Source: Pusillimonas sp. TS35 (GTDB taxonomy: Bacteria > Pseudomonadota > Gammaproteobacteria > Burkholderiales > Burkholderiaceae_B). Taken from it: 64,000 nucleotides of DNA. The stretch is from assembly GCF_009857885.1 (NCBI RefSeq), contig NZ_WWER01000001.1:186001-250000 (forward strand), given 5' to 3'. Shown here piece by piece: positions 26,544-35,636 of this stretch. The position numbers and the translations under genes were made by a program. Each line of letters opens with the position of its first letter. The stretch's first letter is position 1. The notes under the pieces were generated by a model. The model saw only the letters and a list, made by a program, of their open reading frames with translations, was not told the DNA's origin and made no database searches.

Positions 26544-26577
26544 AAGCCCCTCTTTGTATCGACGCGAAGAGGGGCTT
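26544..26577. terminator. Stem-loop after pckG
   Basis: AAGCCCCTCTT at 26544-26554 pairs with AAGAGGGGCTT at 26567-26577. Only a broken T run follows (CTTCATT). It lies between convergent pckG and phoX and may serve both strands. Confidence 0.65.
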
Positions 26578-26670
26578 CTTCATTGGTGAAACCTGCTTAT
26601 GCCAGCTTTGCCGTTGGCGATGTGGCGCGCCGGCACGGCTCACGTACCGACTGGTGCGCTTACGTGCGGC

Positions 26671-28641
26671 TCAGGTGCCGATTACGCCGCCGTCGTCTTT
26701 GGTGATTACCAGGGTGGCGGAGCGGGGGATGGCGTCGCCGCCATCGGGCCAATTGCTGTTGCCGTCTTCACCGGGGTGTTGCACATTGACGAACATTGTG
26801 CGGCTGTCTGGCGTGAACGTGATACCTGTTACCTCGCAGGCTTTGGGCCCCACCAGAAAACGCCGGATCTCTTTGCTGGCCGGGTCGGCGCATAGCATCT
26901 GGTTGTTGCCCTGGCCTTCATACTCGCCGCTGTTGCTGTACTTGCCGTCGGTTTGTATCCACAGCCGACCTGCTGTGTCGAAAGCCAGGCCGTCGGGGCT
27001 ATTGAACATGTTGTCGGCGGTGATGTTGGCTGAGCCAGACTTCAGATCGGTGCGGTCGGGGTACTTGAGTGGGTTGCCAGCCAGCGCGAATAAATCCCAC
27101 TCGAAAGCCGTCGCGCCCGCGTCGCTGCCTGCTTCGCGCCAACGCACGATGTGCCCGTAGAGGTTCTTGACGCGTGGGTTGACGCGGTCGATATCCTTAC
27201 GCTTGCTGTTGTTGGTGAGGGTGGCGTAAACCTCGCCGGTTTGTGGGTGCACGGTCACCCACTCGGGCCGATCCATTTTGGTTGCACCCACGGCGTCCGC
27301 GGCCAACCGTGTATGGATCAATACCTCGGCCTGGCTGGCAAAGCGGTTGTCTGCCGCCAATACCGGGTTCTCGTTCTTATCCAGCAGCAGCCACTCGCCA
27401 TGGCCCATGAATTCGCCTTGGGGGGCGCCATCATTGAAGCGCGCCACATACAGTTTGCCCGCATCCAGGAGGTCGGGGTTGTAGCCGTCGGGGCGGTACG
27501 CGCTTTCGGACACGAACTTGTAGATGTATTCGTTTTGCTGATCGTCTCCCATGTAGACGACGACGCGGCCGTCTGCAGCGAGCGCACAGGCGGCATTCTC
27601 ATGCTTGAAGCGGCCCAGTGCTGTGCGCTTGCGCGGCATTGAGGCGGGGTCGAAGGGGTCGATCTCTACGATCCAGCCAAAGCGGTTCGATTCATTGGGC
27701 TCGCGGCGGTGGTCGAAGCGCTCCGCATAGGCCTCCCAGCGGAACGTAGATGCCTTTTTTGACAGGCCATAGCGTTTCTGCGCGTCGGTACGCGTGTCTG
27801 TATCCGATGTGGTGCCAAAATAGTTATTGAAGTTTTCTTCGCAGGCCAGATAGGTATTCCAGGGCGTCCAGCCATTGCCGCAATTATTGAAGGTGCCCTG
27901 CACGCGTGTGCCGCGCGGATCCGCCTTGGTGCGCAGCAGCGCATCGCCCGCAGCGGGCCCGGTCAGGCGCATGTCGGTGGAGGCGGTGATGCGGCGGTTA
28001 TAGCGCGAGTTGGTCTTGATTTGCCACTTTCCATGCTTGCGCACGACGTGCATCACGCTTACGCCATGGGCATTCATGGCCTTGGCTACTTTTTCCGCCG
28101 TCCAGGGCATGGTCGCACCGCGGCCGAAGAGCCAGGCATACGTGCCGTCGTCGTTCACCGTGGTGTACTCGTGGTTCATAACTAGCAGGCCTTCGTCGCT
28201 GCGGCCTTCGAGCGGGAAGTAGTGGATGCCGTCATGATTGTCGCCCACCTGGCGTGCCTGCGCCTCGGCGCTGTCGCTGCCGTCTGTTTTCCAAGCCGGA
28301 TCGCCTTCGAACAGTGGTGTTCCCCAGGGGGCAAAGGGTGTGGCGGTATAGCCGGGCGCCACGAGCACGTTATCGGACGTTGACGTGGGCACTGCTGTGA
28401 ACCCGAGGAGGGCGGCGCTGCCCGCGGCTCCCCGCGCATCGCGCCGGGCGCCGCAGGCAGCCAGCGGGCCCGCGAGGAACATGGCTGCCGAGATCCCGGC
28501 GCCGGTCTTCAGAAAGCCCCGGCGGCTCCAGGCCCGCTGGACGATCGCCTGGAAATGCTCATTATCGGAAACATTGGTGGCAATATCTTCGGTGTCGGTG
28601 AGGGCTTGGTTTTTCATCTCGTCTCTCAACATACCTTGCAT
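26671..28641 (-). CDS. phoX: PhoX-family alkaline phosphatase, Tat-exported
   Basis: This 656-residue protein matches the PhoX/DUF839 family of calcium- and iron-dependent phosphatases, with HDGIHYFPLEG, VMNHEYTT and WNTYLACEENFNNYFG as family blocks. A twin-arginine signal (SRRGFLKTGAG, near residue 40) is followed by a lipobox-like LAAC, so the product is probably exported folded and may be lipid-anchored. The start is ambiguous among in-frame ATGs at 28641, 28632 and 28617; none has a strong ribosome site. It lies 71 bp after the TonB receptor gene on the same strand, and no Pho box is evident in that gap. Confidence 0.9.
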   Translation of the reverse strand: MQGMLRDEMKNQALTDTEDIATNVSDNEHFQAIVQRAWSRRGFLKTGAGISAAMFLAGPLAACGARRDARGAAGSAALLGFTAVPTSTSDNVLVAPGYTATPFAPWGTPLFEGDPAWKTDGSDSAEAQARQVGDNHDGIHYFPLEGRSDEGLLVMNHEYTTVNDDGTYAWLFGRGATMPWTAEKVAKAMNAHGVSVMHVVRKHGKWQIKTNSRYNRRITASTDMRLTGPAAGDALLRTKADPRGTRVQGTFNNCGNGWTPWNTYLACEENFNNYFGTTSDTDTRTDAQKRYGLSKKASTFRWEAYAERFDHRREPNESNRFGWIVEIDPFDPASMPRKRTALGRFKHENAACALAADGRVVVYMGDDQQNEYIYKFVSESAYRPDGYNPDLLDAGKLYVARFNDGAPQGEFMGHGEWLLLDKNENPVLAADNRFASQAEVLIHTRLAADAVGATKMDRPEWVTVHPQTGEVYATLTNNSKRKDIDRVNPRVKNLYGHIVRWREAGSDAGATAFEWDLFALAGNPLKYPDRTDLKSGSANITADNMFNSPDGLAFDTAGRLWIQTDGKYSNSGEYEGQGNNQMLCADPASKEIRRFLVGPKACEVTGITFTPDSRTMFVNVQHPGEDGNSNWPDGGDAIPRSATLVITKDDGGVIGT

Positions 28642-28712
28642 ACTGGAAAGTTGAGAGTATCGTGCGCCAATGTTGCAGGTATATGAAGCGCGGGCCTGTG
28701 GCGCCGGGCCTT

Positions 28713-31100
28713 CTAGAGCTGAAACTCTGTGCTTAGCACTATGGTGCGCCCTGCGCCGGGCACACCATAGTGCTGGAAGCGATCATAGCTGGCCGACACG
28801 CGCTCGATGTAGAAGTGATCAAACACATTGTTGATGTTCAGGCGCAGCGTGACCGCCTTGCTGGGCTGATACTGCAGCGCCGCATTAGCGATCCAGTAGG
28901 CCGGTGCCGAGGCGTGGATTGAGTGGCCTTTGTAACGTCCTCGGGCTACCTCATTGCCGCTGGCATAACGGCGCTCGCCTACGTACTGGCCACCTGCACT
29001 TACCGTCCATTGCGGTGCGAGGCGGTACGATGTCCAGAGGTTGAACGTTATGCGCGGTACATTTTGCAGCCGCCCGCCTTCTTGTACAGGATGCTCCGCA
29101 TCTTTGATAACACGGCCGCCATCCATTAGCGCCAGCCCGCTGAAGACGGACCATACGGGTGTCAGGCTGCCGGCTGCGCCCAACTCGATGCCCCGCACAC
29201 GATGCGTAGCGGCCAGTTGGACACGCTCATCAGGCCGAACCGGGTTGACGTCGGTGGGGTTGGCGCGTTCCGACTGGAAGATTGCGCCCGTGAGGGCCAG
29301 CCGCTGATCAAGGACGTCCCACTTGCCACCCAGCTCCCAGTTGTGGGATGTGCCCGGCGAGTAGTGGGGGATGTTGGGGTCGGCGCGCTCGCCGCGCTTG
29401 GTGGCGGCCTCTGCCGCAGAAGGCTGGGTGGCCTGGGCGTACGAAACGTAGATGCTGGCATGGGTAGTTGGCTTGTAGATCAGCGCCAGGCGCCCACTCC
29501 ATAATATGTGACGTTGGCTGAACGGCAGGCGTTCGCCGGCTCTGTCGTACCAGCTGGCCTTAAAGCGGTCGGCGCGCAGGCCGCCCGCGACCTCCCATTG
29601 GGGGGTGAGGGTGACATGATCATGGAAGTACGCCGCCCAGTTGTGGATGCGCGCGCCGCTGCGGTTGGCCAGGCCTGCGGGTACGTAGCCACCGTTATAG
29701 TGCATGTCTGGGTTGCCCACGTCGTACACCCAGCGCTGGCCGTAGGGAGGCACCAGGCGGTTGTCGGGCAGACGCAGATAGCTGTCTTCGTAGTGTTCGA
29801 CGCCAACCACCGCCGCATGATGCATGCCCGCAGCGTCGAAATCGATCATGAAGTCGGTTTGATTGGCAACGATGCGGCCGCGATAGGCATTGGCATAATT
29901 GTTGAGTCGTTGTGTGGCCAACCTGCCGGTGGGGTAGGTTTCGTCGCCGCGCCGATCATAGCCCCAGTAATCGCTGTAGCCTACGGCAATATCCTGCACC
30001 CCCGTCGAGGCCGCGCCATAGGCATTGAGCGGGCGGCCACCGGTGTTTTGGAGGGTAAAGCGCCGCGTCTCGGACCATCGGGTTTGGTTACGTACAGCAA
30101 GTGCGTCGTTGAAACGGTGGTCGAGCCGAAGCGTGGTGGAGGATTTGCGCGTTTGCTCGGTATCTACGCCCTCGAGGCCAGCCCAGTGGTCGCGGCGAAC
30201 CCAGCGCATGCGCTTGCCGCTGTTGCGGCTGATGGGCAGGCCGAAATCCGGAATATTGGTGTCTTGCTGGTGAAAGTGCGACAGCACCAGCGTGGTGGGC
30301 CCGCCCAGGCCCAGCGCCAGCGAGGGCGCAATACCCCAGCGATCGAACTCGACCGGCCCGCGCCCGGCCACGGCGTTGTGATGCCGCATGGCGTTCAGGC
30401 GGATGGCGGCGTGCTTGCCCAGTGGCTCGTTGAGGTCGAGCGTCGCGCGCCGGTATTTATCGGTGCCCAGGGCACCGTTGACTTCACGGATGGTGTGGGG
30501 GAGGGGGGATTTGGTGACGAGATTCACCGTGCCGCCCGGTGCGCCCACACCCGCTTCCACCGACCCAGTGCCTTTGAATACCTCGAGTTGTTCCAGATTG
30601 AAGATGTCGCCGCGCGTGTTCAGGGCGGTATCGCGCACGCCATCGATGGTAATGCCTTGTTCGGCGGGGAAACCGCGCAAGGTGAACATGTCGCCCCAGC
30701 CCAGCCCGCCTTCGCCGGATGAAAACGTAATGCCCGGCACGTTGGCGAGAACCTGATTGAGCTGCTGCGCACCCTGTTCGCGCAGCACGGTTTCGGGCAC
30801 GATGGTGATTGATTGCGGTGTGTCGCGCAGCGGCTTGCGGTACTTGGGGGACTGGGGCTGTTCGGCCTTGTAAGCGGAGCCCTGGACTTGCACTGGCGCA
30901 AGCTGCTGCGGGGCGGCTTGTTGGCCATGGCCGGTGGCCGGCAGGGCCAGTGCAGTGAAGAAAGCCGCATGCCGCAGACGCGCCAGCTTGCGCAACTGAC
31001 GCCGCCTGCTGTTGCCGCGTGGTTGGCTGGCGTGACGCAGCGATGCGCAGTGGGGAAGTGGCGCGCGGACGGTGTGCGCGACGAAGCAGCGGGGGTGCAT
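28713..31100 (-). CDS. TonB-dependent siderophore receptor
   Basis: This 795-residue outer-membrane receptor imports ferric siderophores. After a long signal region (roughly residues 35-60) comes the plug domain with RDTPQSITIVPETVLREQG, GDMFTLRGFPAEQGITIDGVRD and EVFKGTGSVEAGVGAPGGTV. The beta barrel ends in TIVLSTEFQL, a terminal phenylalanine-x-leucine suited to outer-membrane insertion. The plug sequence resembles the catecholate receptor group (Fiu/BfrD-like), but the ligand cannot be read from sequence. AGGAGAGG precedes the ATG, and an almost perfect Fur box lies about 30 bp upstream, so iron repression is very likely. The phoX gene follows on the same strand. Confidence 0.94.
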   Translation of the reverse strand: MHPRCFVAHTVRAPLPHCASLRHASQPRGNSRRRQLRKLARLRHAAFFTALALPATGHGQQAAPQQLAPVQVQGSAYKAEQPQSPKYRKPLRDTPQSITIVPETVLREQGAQQLNQVLANVPGITFSSGEGGLGWGDMFTLRGFPAEQGITIDGVRDTALNTRGDIFNLEQLEVFKGTGSVEAGVGAPGGTVNLVTKSPLPHTIREVNGALGTDKYRRATLDLNEPLGKHAAIRLNAMRHHNAVAGRGPVEFDRWGIAPSLALGLGGPTTLVLSHFHQQDTNIPDFGLPISRNSGKRMRWVRRDHWAGLEGVDTEQTRKSSTTLRLDHRFNDALAVRNQTRWSETRRFTLQNTGGRPLNAYGAASTGVQDIAVGYSDYWGYDRRGDETYPTGRLATQRLNNYANAYRGRIVANQTDFMIDFDAAGMHHAAVVGVEHYEDSYLRLPDNRLVPPYGQRWVYDVGNPDMHYNGGYVPAGLANRSGARIHNWAAYFHDHVTLTPQWEVAGGLRADRFKASWYDRAGERLPFSQRHILWSGRLALIYKPTTHASIYVSYAQATQPSAAEAATKRGERADPNIPHYSPGTSHNWELGGKWDVLDQRLALTGAIFQSERANPTDVNPVRPDERVQLAATHRVRGIELGAAGSLTPVWSVFSGLALMDGGRVIKDAEHPVQEGGRLQNVPRITFNLWTSYRLAPQWTVSAGGQYVGERRYASGNEVARGRYKGHSIHASAPAYWIANAALQYQPSKAVTLRLNINNVFDHFYIERVSASYDRFQHYGVPGAGRTIVLSTEFQL

Positions 31101-31128
31101 GGGGCCTCTCCTGTGTGTTTAAACAAAC

Positions 31129-31147
31129 ACGAATGATAATCATTTGT
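31129..31147 (-). promoter_or_regulatory. Fur box upstream of the TonB receptor
   Basis: The 13-base core AATGATAATCATT at 31132-31144 is identical to the centre of the classical 19-bp Fur consensus, and flanking bases partly match. It is about 30 bp before the receptor start. A second, weaker A/T-rich stretch (TTAATGATAAATAATGG) lies at about 31180-31196. Confidence 0.85.
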
Positions 31148-31626
31148 TAAATTGGCCTCAAGCTGGAGATGAATGTAAGTTAATGATAAATAATGGAAAT
31201 ATCTGATATTAAAGGACGTTTTAGCAAGTTTTTGTGCCGAGGGGCGGCAGCCGCAACCACGCGAAAAGGACAATGCCGAGCGTGTACAGAGACTGGCGCC
31301 TGGCGCGTCCGTGGGCGCTGCTTCAGCAGGAAGATGGGCTCGCGCCGACGCATGTGCCCGCGTGTATTGCTTCATAAACGTGAGCGCGGGTTGTGCACCG
31401 ATGTGGGTGGTGGACGTCGAGCGGGCAGCCTCAGGGGAAGGCGTAGCACATGGCGCTACAATCGGCCTTTGCCACGCGGCCGGCGCGGGTTAGAGCCCGC
31501 CGGCACCAGGCTATCTTGATCGCCGCTTTCATTGTGGGGCCATGCGTGCGTCGCCACGTGGCGTAGACAGGCCAACCTCTGAATGCGTGCAAAAGTGCGC
31601 TACGTTTTACGAGAGATACGAGTCAC
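31148..31626. other. Intergenic region between the receptor and ddh
   Basis: No gene is supported here. An open frame at 31193-31519 has no recognisable features. A perfect 13-base palindrome, AATATCTGATATT, lies at 31198-31210; its inner 12 bases recur at 34519-34530. Confidence 0.5.
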
Positions 31627-32613
31627 ATGAAAGAAAAAATACGCGTCGGCATCGCCGGCTACGGCAACCTGGGCCGAGGTGTGGAAGCCGCCATCGCGCA
31701 ATCAGAAGACATGACACTGGCTGCGGTGTTTTCGCGCCGTGATCCGTCTACAGTCAAGCTGCTAGATGTGTCGGTGCCGGTACGGCCGCTGGACGAGGTT
31801 GCCGACTGGCGCGGCAGGATAGACGTGCTGATTCTGTGCGGCGGTTCGCGCAACGACTTGCCCGAGCAGGGGCCGGCACTGGCGGCGCTGTTTACCACGG
31901 TAGATAGCTTCGACACCCATGCGCGCATCCCCGCGTATTTCGATGCTGTTGACCAAGCAGCACAGACAGGCGACAACATTGCCATTATCTCGGTGGGCTG
32001 GGATCCCGGCCTGTTCTCGATCAATCGCCTGATGGGTGAGGCCATTTTGCAGCAGGGCGCCACTTATACGTTCTGGGGCAAGGGCCTGAGCCAAGGGCAT
32101 TCCGACGCCGTGCGCCGCGTCTCGGGCGTGCGGGGTGCGGTGCAGTACACGGTGCCCGTGCAGAGCGCCATCGACCGCGTGCGCGCTGGCGAGCAGCCTC
32201 AACTGTCAACGCGCGAAAAGCATACGCGAGACTGCTACGTGGTGTTGGAAGAGGGTGCGGATGCACACGCCGTACGCCAGGCGATTGTCACGATGCCTGA
32301 TTATTTTGCCGACTATGACACCACAGTGACATTTATCGACGACGAGACGCTGCGCCGCGACCACGGTGCCATGCCGCATGGTGGCTTTGTGATTCGCAGC
32401 GGGAAAACGGGGCAGGGTGATGGCCAGGTGATGGAGTTCTCGTTGGCGCTGCAAAGCAATCCGGGCTTTACGGCAAGCGTACTGGTTGCCTATGCCCGCG
32501 CCGCTTATCGGCTGCGCCAGTCTGGTCAGACCGGCGCGCGCACCGTATTCGATGTTGCGCCCGGCCTGCTTTCCCCGAAAAGCCCCGCCGCACTGCGCCA
32601 GGCTATCCTTTAA
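31627..32613 (+). CDS. ddh: meso-Diaminopimelate D-dehydrogenase
   Basis: This 328-residue NADP-dependent enzyme interconverts tetrahydrodipicolinate plus ammonia and meso-diaminopimelate in one step, a shortcut of lysine and cell-wall precursor synthesis. The dinucleotide motif is GIAGYGNLGRGVEAAI at the N-terminus. The family blocks SVGWDPGLFSINRLMGEAIL, FWGKGLSQGHSDAVRR and the C-terminal LQSNPGFTASVLVAYARAA, which lines the substrate site, are all present and intact. A weak purine-rich region precedes the ATG. It is convergent with the Bug receptor gene, 18 bp away, and appears monocistronic. The usual multi-step succinylase genes are not in the window. Confidence 0.93.
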   Translation: MKEKIRVGIAGYGNLGRGVEAAIAQSEDMTLAAVFSRRDPSTVKLLDVSVPVRPLDEVADWRGRIDVLILCGGSRNDLPEQGPALAALFTTVDSFDTHARIPAYFDAVDQAAQTGDNIAIISVGWDPGLFSINRLMGEAILQQGATYTFWGKGLSQGHSDAVRRVSGVRGAVQYTVPVQSAIDRVRAGEQPQLSTREKHTRDCYVVLEEGADAHAVRQAIVTMPDYFADYDTTVTFIDDETLRRDHGAMPHGGFVIRSGKTGQGDGQVMEFSLALQSNPGFTASVLVAYARAAYRLRQSGQTGARTVFDVAPGLLSPKSPAALRQAIL

Positions 32614-32631
32614 CAACGCCCTCGCACGGGT

Positions 32632-33606
32632 TTACTTCTTGGACAGCCCCACAGCCTGCACCAACTCGGTGTTTGCCTTCAGCTCGTCCTGCATCTGTGC
32701 CGCGAAGTCGTTCGGGGTGCCGGTTGCAGGCACGTTGCCGCTGTCCTTCAGCAGTTTCTGCACCTTGGGGCTTTGCACCGCTGCGTTCACTTCCGCATTG
32801 ATGCGCGCCAGGGTTTCGGCTGGCAGTCCGGCCGGCGCGAAGAAACCGAACACCGACATTATGTTTGCCTTAGGGTAGCCAAGCTCGGTAAACGTAGGCA
32901 CGCCGGGTAGGGAATCGAGGCGCTGCGGCGCCGCCAGTATCAGAGGGCGCAAGGTACCTGCGGTGACGTGCGAGGTCAGCGTGGGGCTGACGTTCATTGA
33001 CGCCAGCTCGAACTGGCCGCCCAAGGCATCGGTAAGCTGCTGGCCGCTGCCTTTGTAGGGTACGTGCGTCATGGTGGTTTTAGTGGCTGCCTGAAATTGC
33101 TCCATCATCAGGTGGCCCAGGGAGCCTTGGCCGGATGTGGCCCAGCGCAAGCCACCCGGATCCTTCTTGGACATCTCGACGACGTCGCCGACGGTTTTTC
33201 CGCTGAATGACTTGGTGCCCAGCAGCAGCACCGGAGACACCATGACGCGGGCCACGGGAATAATGTCTTTGGCCGGGTCATATTGAACTGGATTGAACAG
33301 GGGAGACAGCGTAAGCGGGCTGACGGCAGAGAAGGCCAGCGTATACCCGTCGGGTTTGGCCTTGGCGAGTTCGGCCATGCCAAGGGTGCCGCCCGCGCCG
33401 CCTTTGTTTTCGACCACAAACGGCGCACCCAGTTTTTCGCCCAAATGCTCAGAGATTGCGCGCCCTATCGCGTCGGAGACGCCGCCCGTCGAATAGGGCA
33501 CGATGACACGCACCGTGTGATCGGGCCATTGCGCTGCGGATACCGCTGCCGCAGAGCCCAGCATCATGCCGGTGATGAAAAGACGACGGACGAAAGTGAT
33601 TGCCAT
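32632..33606 (-). CDS. Bug-family (TctC-like) periplasmic solute-binding protein
   Basis: This 324-residue protein has a cleavable signal (RRLFITGMMLGSAAAVSAAQ) and the Bug fold: WPDHTVRVIVPYSTGGVSD at the start, VVENKGGAGGTLGMAELAKA and THVPYKGSGQQLTDALGGQ are classic. Bug proteins bind organic acids or amides; some work with TctAB permeases and many are orphans. No TctA or TctB gene is nearby, so this is an orphan receptor. It has its own ribosome site (AAGGAGAC). A short inverted repeat, GTATG/CATAC at 33714-33727, lies upstream between it and the GntR gene. The ligand is unknown. Confidence 0.93.
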   Translation of the reverse strand: MAITFVRRLFITGMMLGSAAAVSAAQWPDHTVRVIVPYSTGGVSDAIGRAISEHLGEKLGAPFVVENKGGAGGTLGMAELAKAKPDGYTLAFSAVSPLTLSPLFNPVQYDPAKDIIPVARVMVSPVLLLGTKSFSGKTVGDVVEMSKKDPGGLRWATSGQGSLGHLMMEQFQAATKTTMTHVPYKGSGQQLTDALGGQFELASMNVSPTLTSHVTAGTLRPLILAAPQRLDSLPGVPTFTELGYPKANIMSVFGFFAPAGLPAETLARINAEVNAAVQSPKVQKLLKDSGNVPATGTPNDFAAQMQDELKANTELVQAVGLSKK

Positions 33607-33803
33607 GTAGTGTCTCCTTGGTGTTTTCCGGTTTAAGGACCGCTTTCCATCGGAATTCTACATGTACGCGTTCTACCTGTATGCCCGCATGTTCGCAAGA
33701 GCGCCGACGTTTAGTATGTGTGCATACGCTCGGCGAAGCGTCGACAATCTGGCTGTTCAGCCGTTTACGGGCGCGGCACCAGCGGTCGTGTCTGGATGCG
33801 ATC

Positions 33804-34520
33804 TCAGGCCCGACGCAGCCGACGAGGTGCTTGCAGCGCTTCGCGTTCCAGCATGGTTGTGGCGGAATGCCAGAGATGGCTGCTCATGGCCGCATAGGCG
33901 GCCTCTGCATCGCCAGCGAGGATGGCGCGGGCAATCGCGTCGTGCTGGGCAATCGATGTTTTGATGATGGCGTCGGCGCCCACGACACGCTTGAGTTGTG
34001 TCATGAAGACCGCCAGTTGATAGCGGTCGATGAGCATGGCGAGCTCCTGATTGCCGCTGACCTGCACAACGGCCTGGTGAAAGGCGCGGTTGTAGGTGAT
34101 GAAGCGCCGCATGTCGAGCCGCAACGCGAGATCTTTGCCTTCTTCCAGCATGGCTTCCAGCAAGGCTCTGTTGCCCGTGCCCCCGATATTGCGAGCGGCG
34201 AGCCGGGCAGCTTGGCCTTCAAGGGCTTCGCGAATCTGAAACAGACTGACAACTTCGTCACGGGACAGCCTGCGCACTACGGCGCCGCGATTGGGAACTA
34301 GTGTCACCAGCCGATCGCCCGCCAGGCGGTGGAAGGCCTCGCGCAGGGGGCCGCGGCTGATACCAAGCTGCTCGACTAGGTCCCGTGAGATAAGCCGTTG
34401 GCCGGGCGCAAGCGTGCCGTCGAGAATTTGTTCCTTCAGCAGAGCCGCCACGCGTTCGACCGTGTCGCCACTGCGGGCAGTGGCTTCGGGGCCGGGGGCA
34501 TCTGATTGAGTTTTTGCCAT
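33804..34520 (-). CDS. GntR-family regulator, FCD (FadR) subgroup
   Basis: This 238-residue regulator has an N-terminal winged helix (LISRDLVEQLGISRGPLREAFHRL) and a C-terminal all-helical FCD domain, where an acid ligand or metal is usually bound. The start at 34520 (MAKTQSDA) is chosen over a TTG at 34553. A good minus-strand promoter (TTGTCC at 34588-34583, TATAAT at 34564-34559, 18-base spacer) would start transcription near 34552. It is divergent from the ABC importer-lyase-hydratase operon and is its likely local regulator. Confidence 0.9.
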   Translation of the reverse strand: MAKTQSDAPGPEATARSGDTVERVAALLKEQILDGTLAPGQRLISRDLVEQLGISRGPLREAFHRLAGDRLVTLVPNRGAVVRRLSRDEVVSLFQIREALEGQAARLAARNIGGTGNRALLEAMLEEGKDLALRLDMRRFITYNRAFHQAVVQVSGNQELAMLIDRYQLAVFMTQLKRVVGADAIIKTSIAQHDAIARAILAGDAEAAYAAMSSHLWHSATTMLEREALQAPRRLRRA

Positions 34521-34530
34521 ATCTGATATT
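34519..34530. repeat. Palindromic 12-mer at the GntR start
   Basis: ATATCTGATATT here, with ATATC/GATAT arms, covers the GntR start codon. The same 12-mer is found at 31199-31210. It may be an operator, but chance is not excluded. Confidence 0.35.
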
Positions 34531-34537
34531 TGCTTAC

Positions 34538-34566
34538 TGGACGTGCTGCGCAAATGCCATTATAGT
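34538..34566 (+). promoter_or_regulatory. Promoter of the ABC importer-lyase operon, overlapping the divergent GntR promoter
   Basis: TGGACG at 34538-34543 and TATAGT at 34561-34566, 17 bases apart, form a plausible sigma-70 promoter on the plus strand. The -10 element of the GntR promoter (34564-34559, minus strand) overlaps it, so the two promoters compete or are co-regulated. TATAGT at 34561-34566 and ACTATA at 34590-34595 also form a spaced inverted repeat that could be a regulator site. Confidence 0.55.
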
Positions 34567-34616
34567 CAACAACAAAAGTGTAGGACAAAACTATACGATA
34601 CTAAGAGGAGACAAGC

Positions 34617-35594
34617 ATGAAGCTTCTATGCAAAGCTGTTGCGCGCAGTCTGTTGTTTTCGGCTGTGTTGGCCTGTGGATCGGCGTCCGCCGTCAATCTC
34701 ACCGTCACGCATTGGGCGGACGGCATGTACGGCGCGCCGTTTGCGGTGGCTGTGGAGAAAGGCTATTTCAAAGACGCGGGGGTGGATGTCACCGGATTCA
34801 TTACCTCCAAGGGTGGCGGTACCACCGTGCGAAATGCGCTGGCCGCCGATATCCCCTACGGCGAAGTGGCACTGCCGGCGGCCATTGCCGCCATCAAGCA
34901 AGGGGTGAAGCTCACCATTGTCCACGGTGGCGTGGTCAGTCTCGCCGACAATTTTTGGGTGGCCCTGAAAGATTCGCCGCTCAAGTCGATTGAAGACCTG
35001 GCGGGTAAGAAGCTGGGGTACAGCAGCCCCAAGTCAGTCACGGATATGGTGTCTACCATTGCCTTAAGCAGCCGCAAGTTGCTGGATAAGGTCAATCGTC
35101 AGACGGTTGGTAGCCTCAGCTCGGCGTATACCGCCTTGCGCGAAGGCGGGGTGGATGTCATTTATATGACTGAGCCTATTTATAGTCGGGAAAAAGACAA
35201 CCTCAAGATTGTGTTTCGCTCAGGCGATGAAATTCCGCACATGACGCAGACCGTCGGTATCGTACGCACAGATTATTTGAAGGAGCACCCGGAAACCATC
35301 AAGGCGATTATCGAGGGCCGGCGCAAGGGTGTGGATTATCTATTGGCCCATCCCGAGGAGGGCGGCGATATTCTGGCGCGCCAATACAAGATGGATCCGG
35401 CCATCACGAAGGCTGCCATTCGCAACATCATGTCTGCCAAGAGGGTGTACTGGAGCCCCGGCAGGCTGGACTACGAAGGCATGGACACAATGCTCAAAGG
35501 GTTGGTGCTGGTCAAGGCCATAGACGAAGGCCCGTTTGACTGGAAAGCGATCGTGAATGAATCGCTGCTTCCGGCCGATCAGCGCAGCAACTAG
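34617..35594 (+). CDS. NitT/TauT-type ABC transporter, solute-binding protein
   Basis: This 325-residue periplasmic protein has a signal peptide ending near GSASA (residue 26). Its two-lobed NMT1/SsuA-like fold is recognised from HWADGMYGAPFAVAVEKGYF, the GGGTTVRNALAADIPYGEVA segment and ADNFWVALKDSPLKSIEDLAGKK. It delivers a substrate to the importer encoded next. AGAGGAG precedes the ATG. It is the first gene of a seven-gene run with ATPase, two permeases, a lyase and LeuC/LeuD-like hydratase subunits, so the substrate is probably an unsaturated or hydroxylated dicarboxylic acid rather than a sulfonate. That link is inference. Confidence 0.92.
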   Translation: MKLLCKAVARSLLFSAVLACGSASAVNLTVTHWADGMYGAPFAVAVEKGYFKDAGVDVTGFITSKGGGTTVRNALAADIPYGEVALPAAIAAIKQGVKLTIVHGGVVSLADNFWVALKDSPLKSIEDLAGKKLGYSSPKSVTDMVSTIALSSRKLLDKVNRQTVGSLSSAYTALREGGVDVIYMTEPIYSREKDNLKIVFRSGDEIPHMTQTVGIVRTDYLKEHPETIKAIIEGRRKGVDYLLAHPEEGGDILARQYKMDPAITKAAIRNIMSAKRVYWSPGRLDYEGMDTMLKGLVLVKAIDEGPFDWKAIVNESLLPADQRSN

Positions 35595-35636
35595 GTAGGG
35601 CATTACAACCTGGCAAGTGAGCGAGGGCGTCCAACC

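Noticed and set aside
31193-31519. 108-codon open frame upstream of ddh
   Set aside because: Arginine/glycine-rich product with no recognisable domain or good ribosome site; likely chance in GC-rich DNA.
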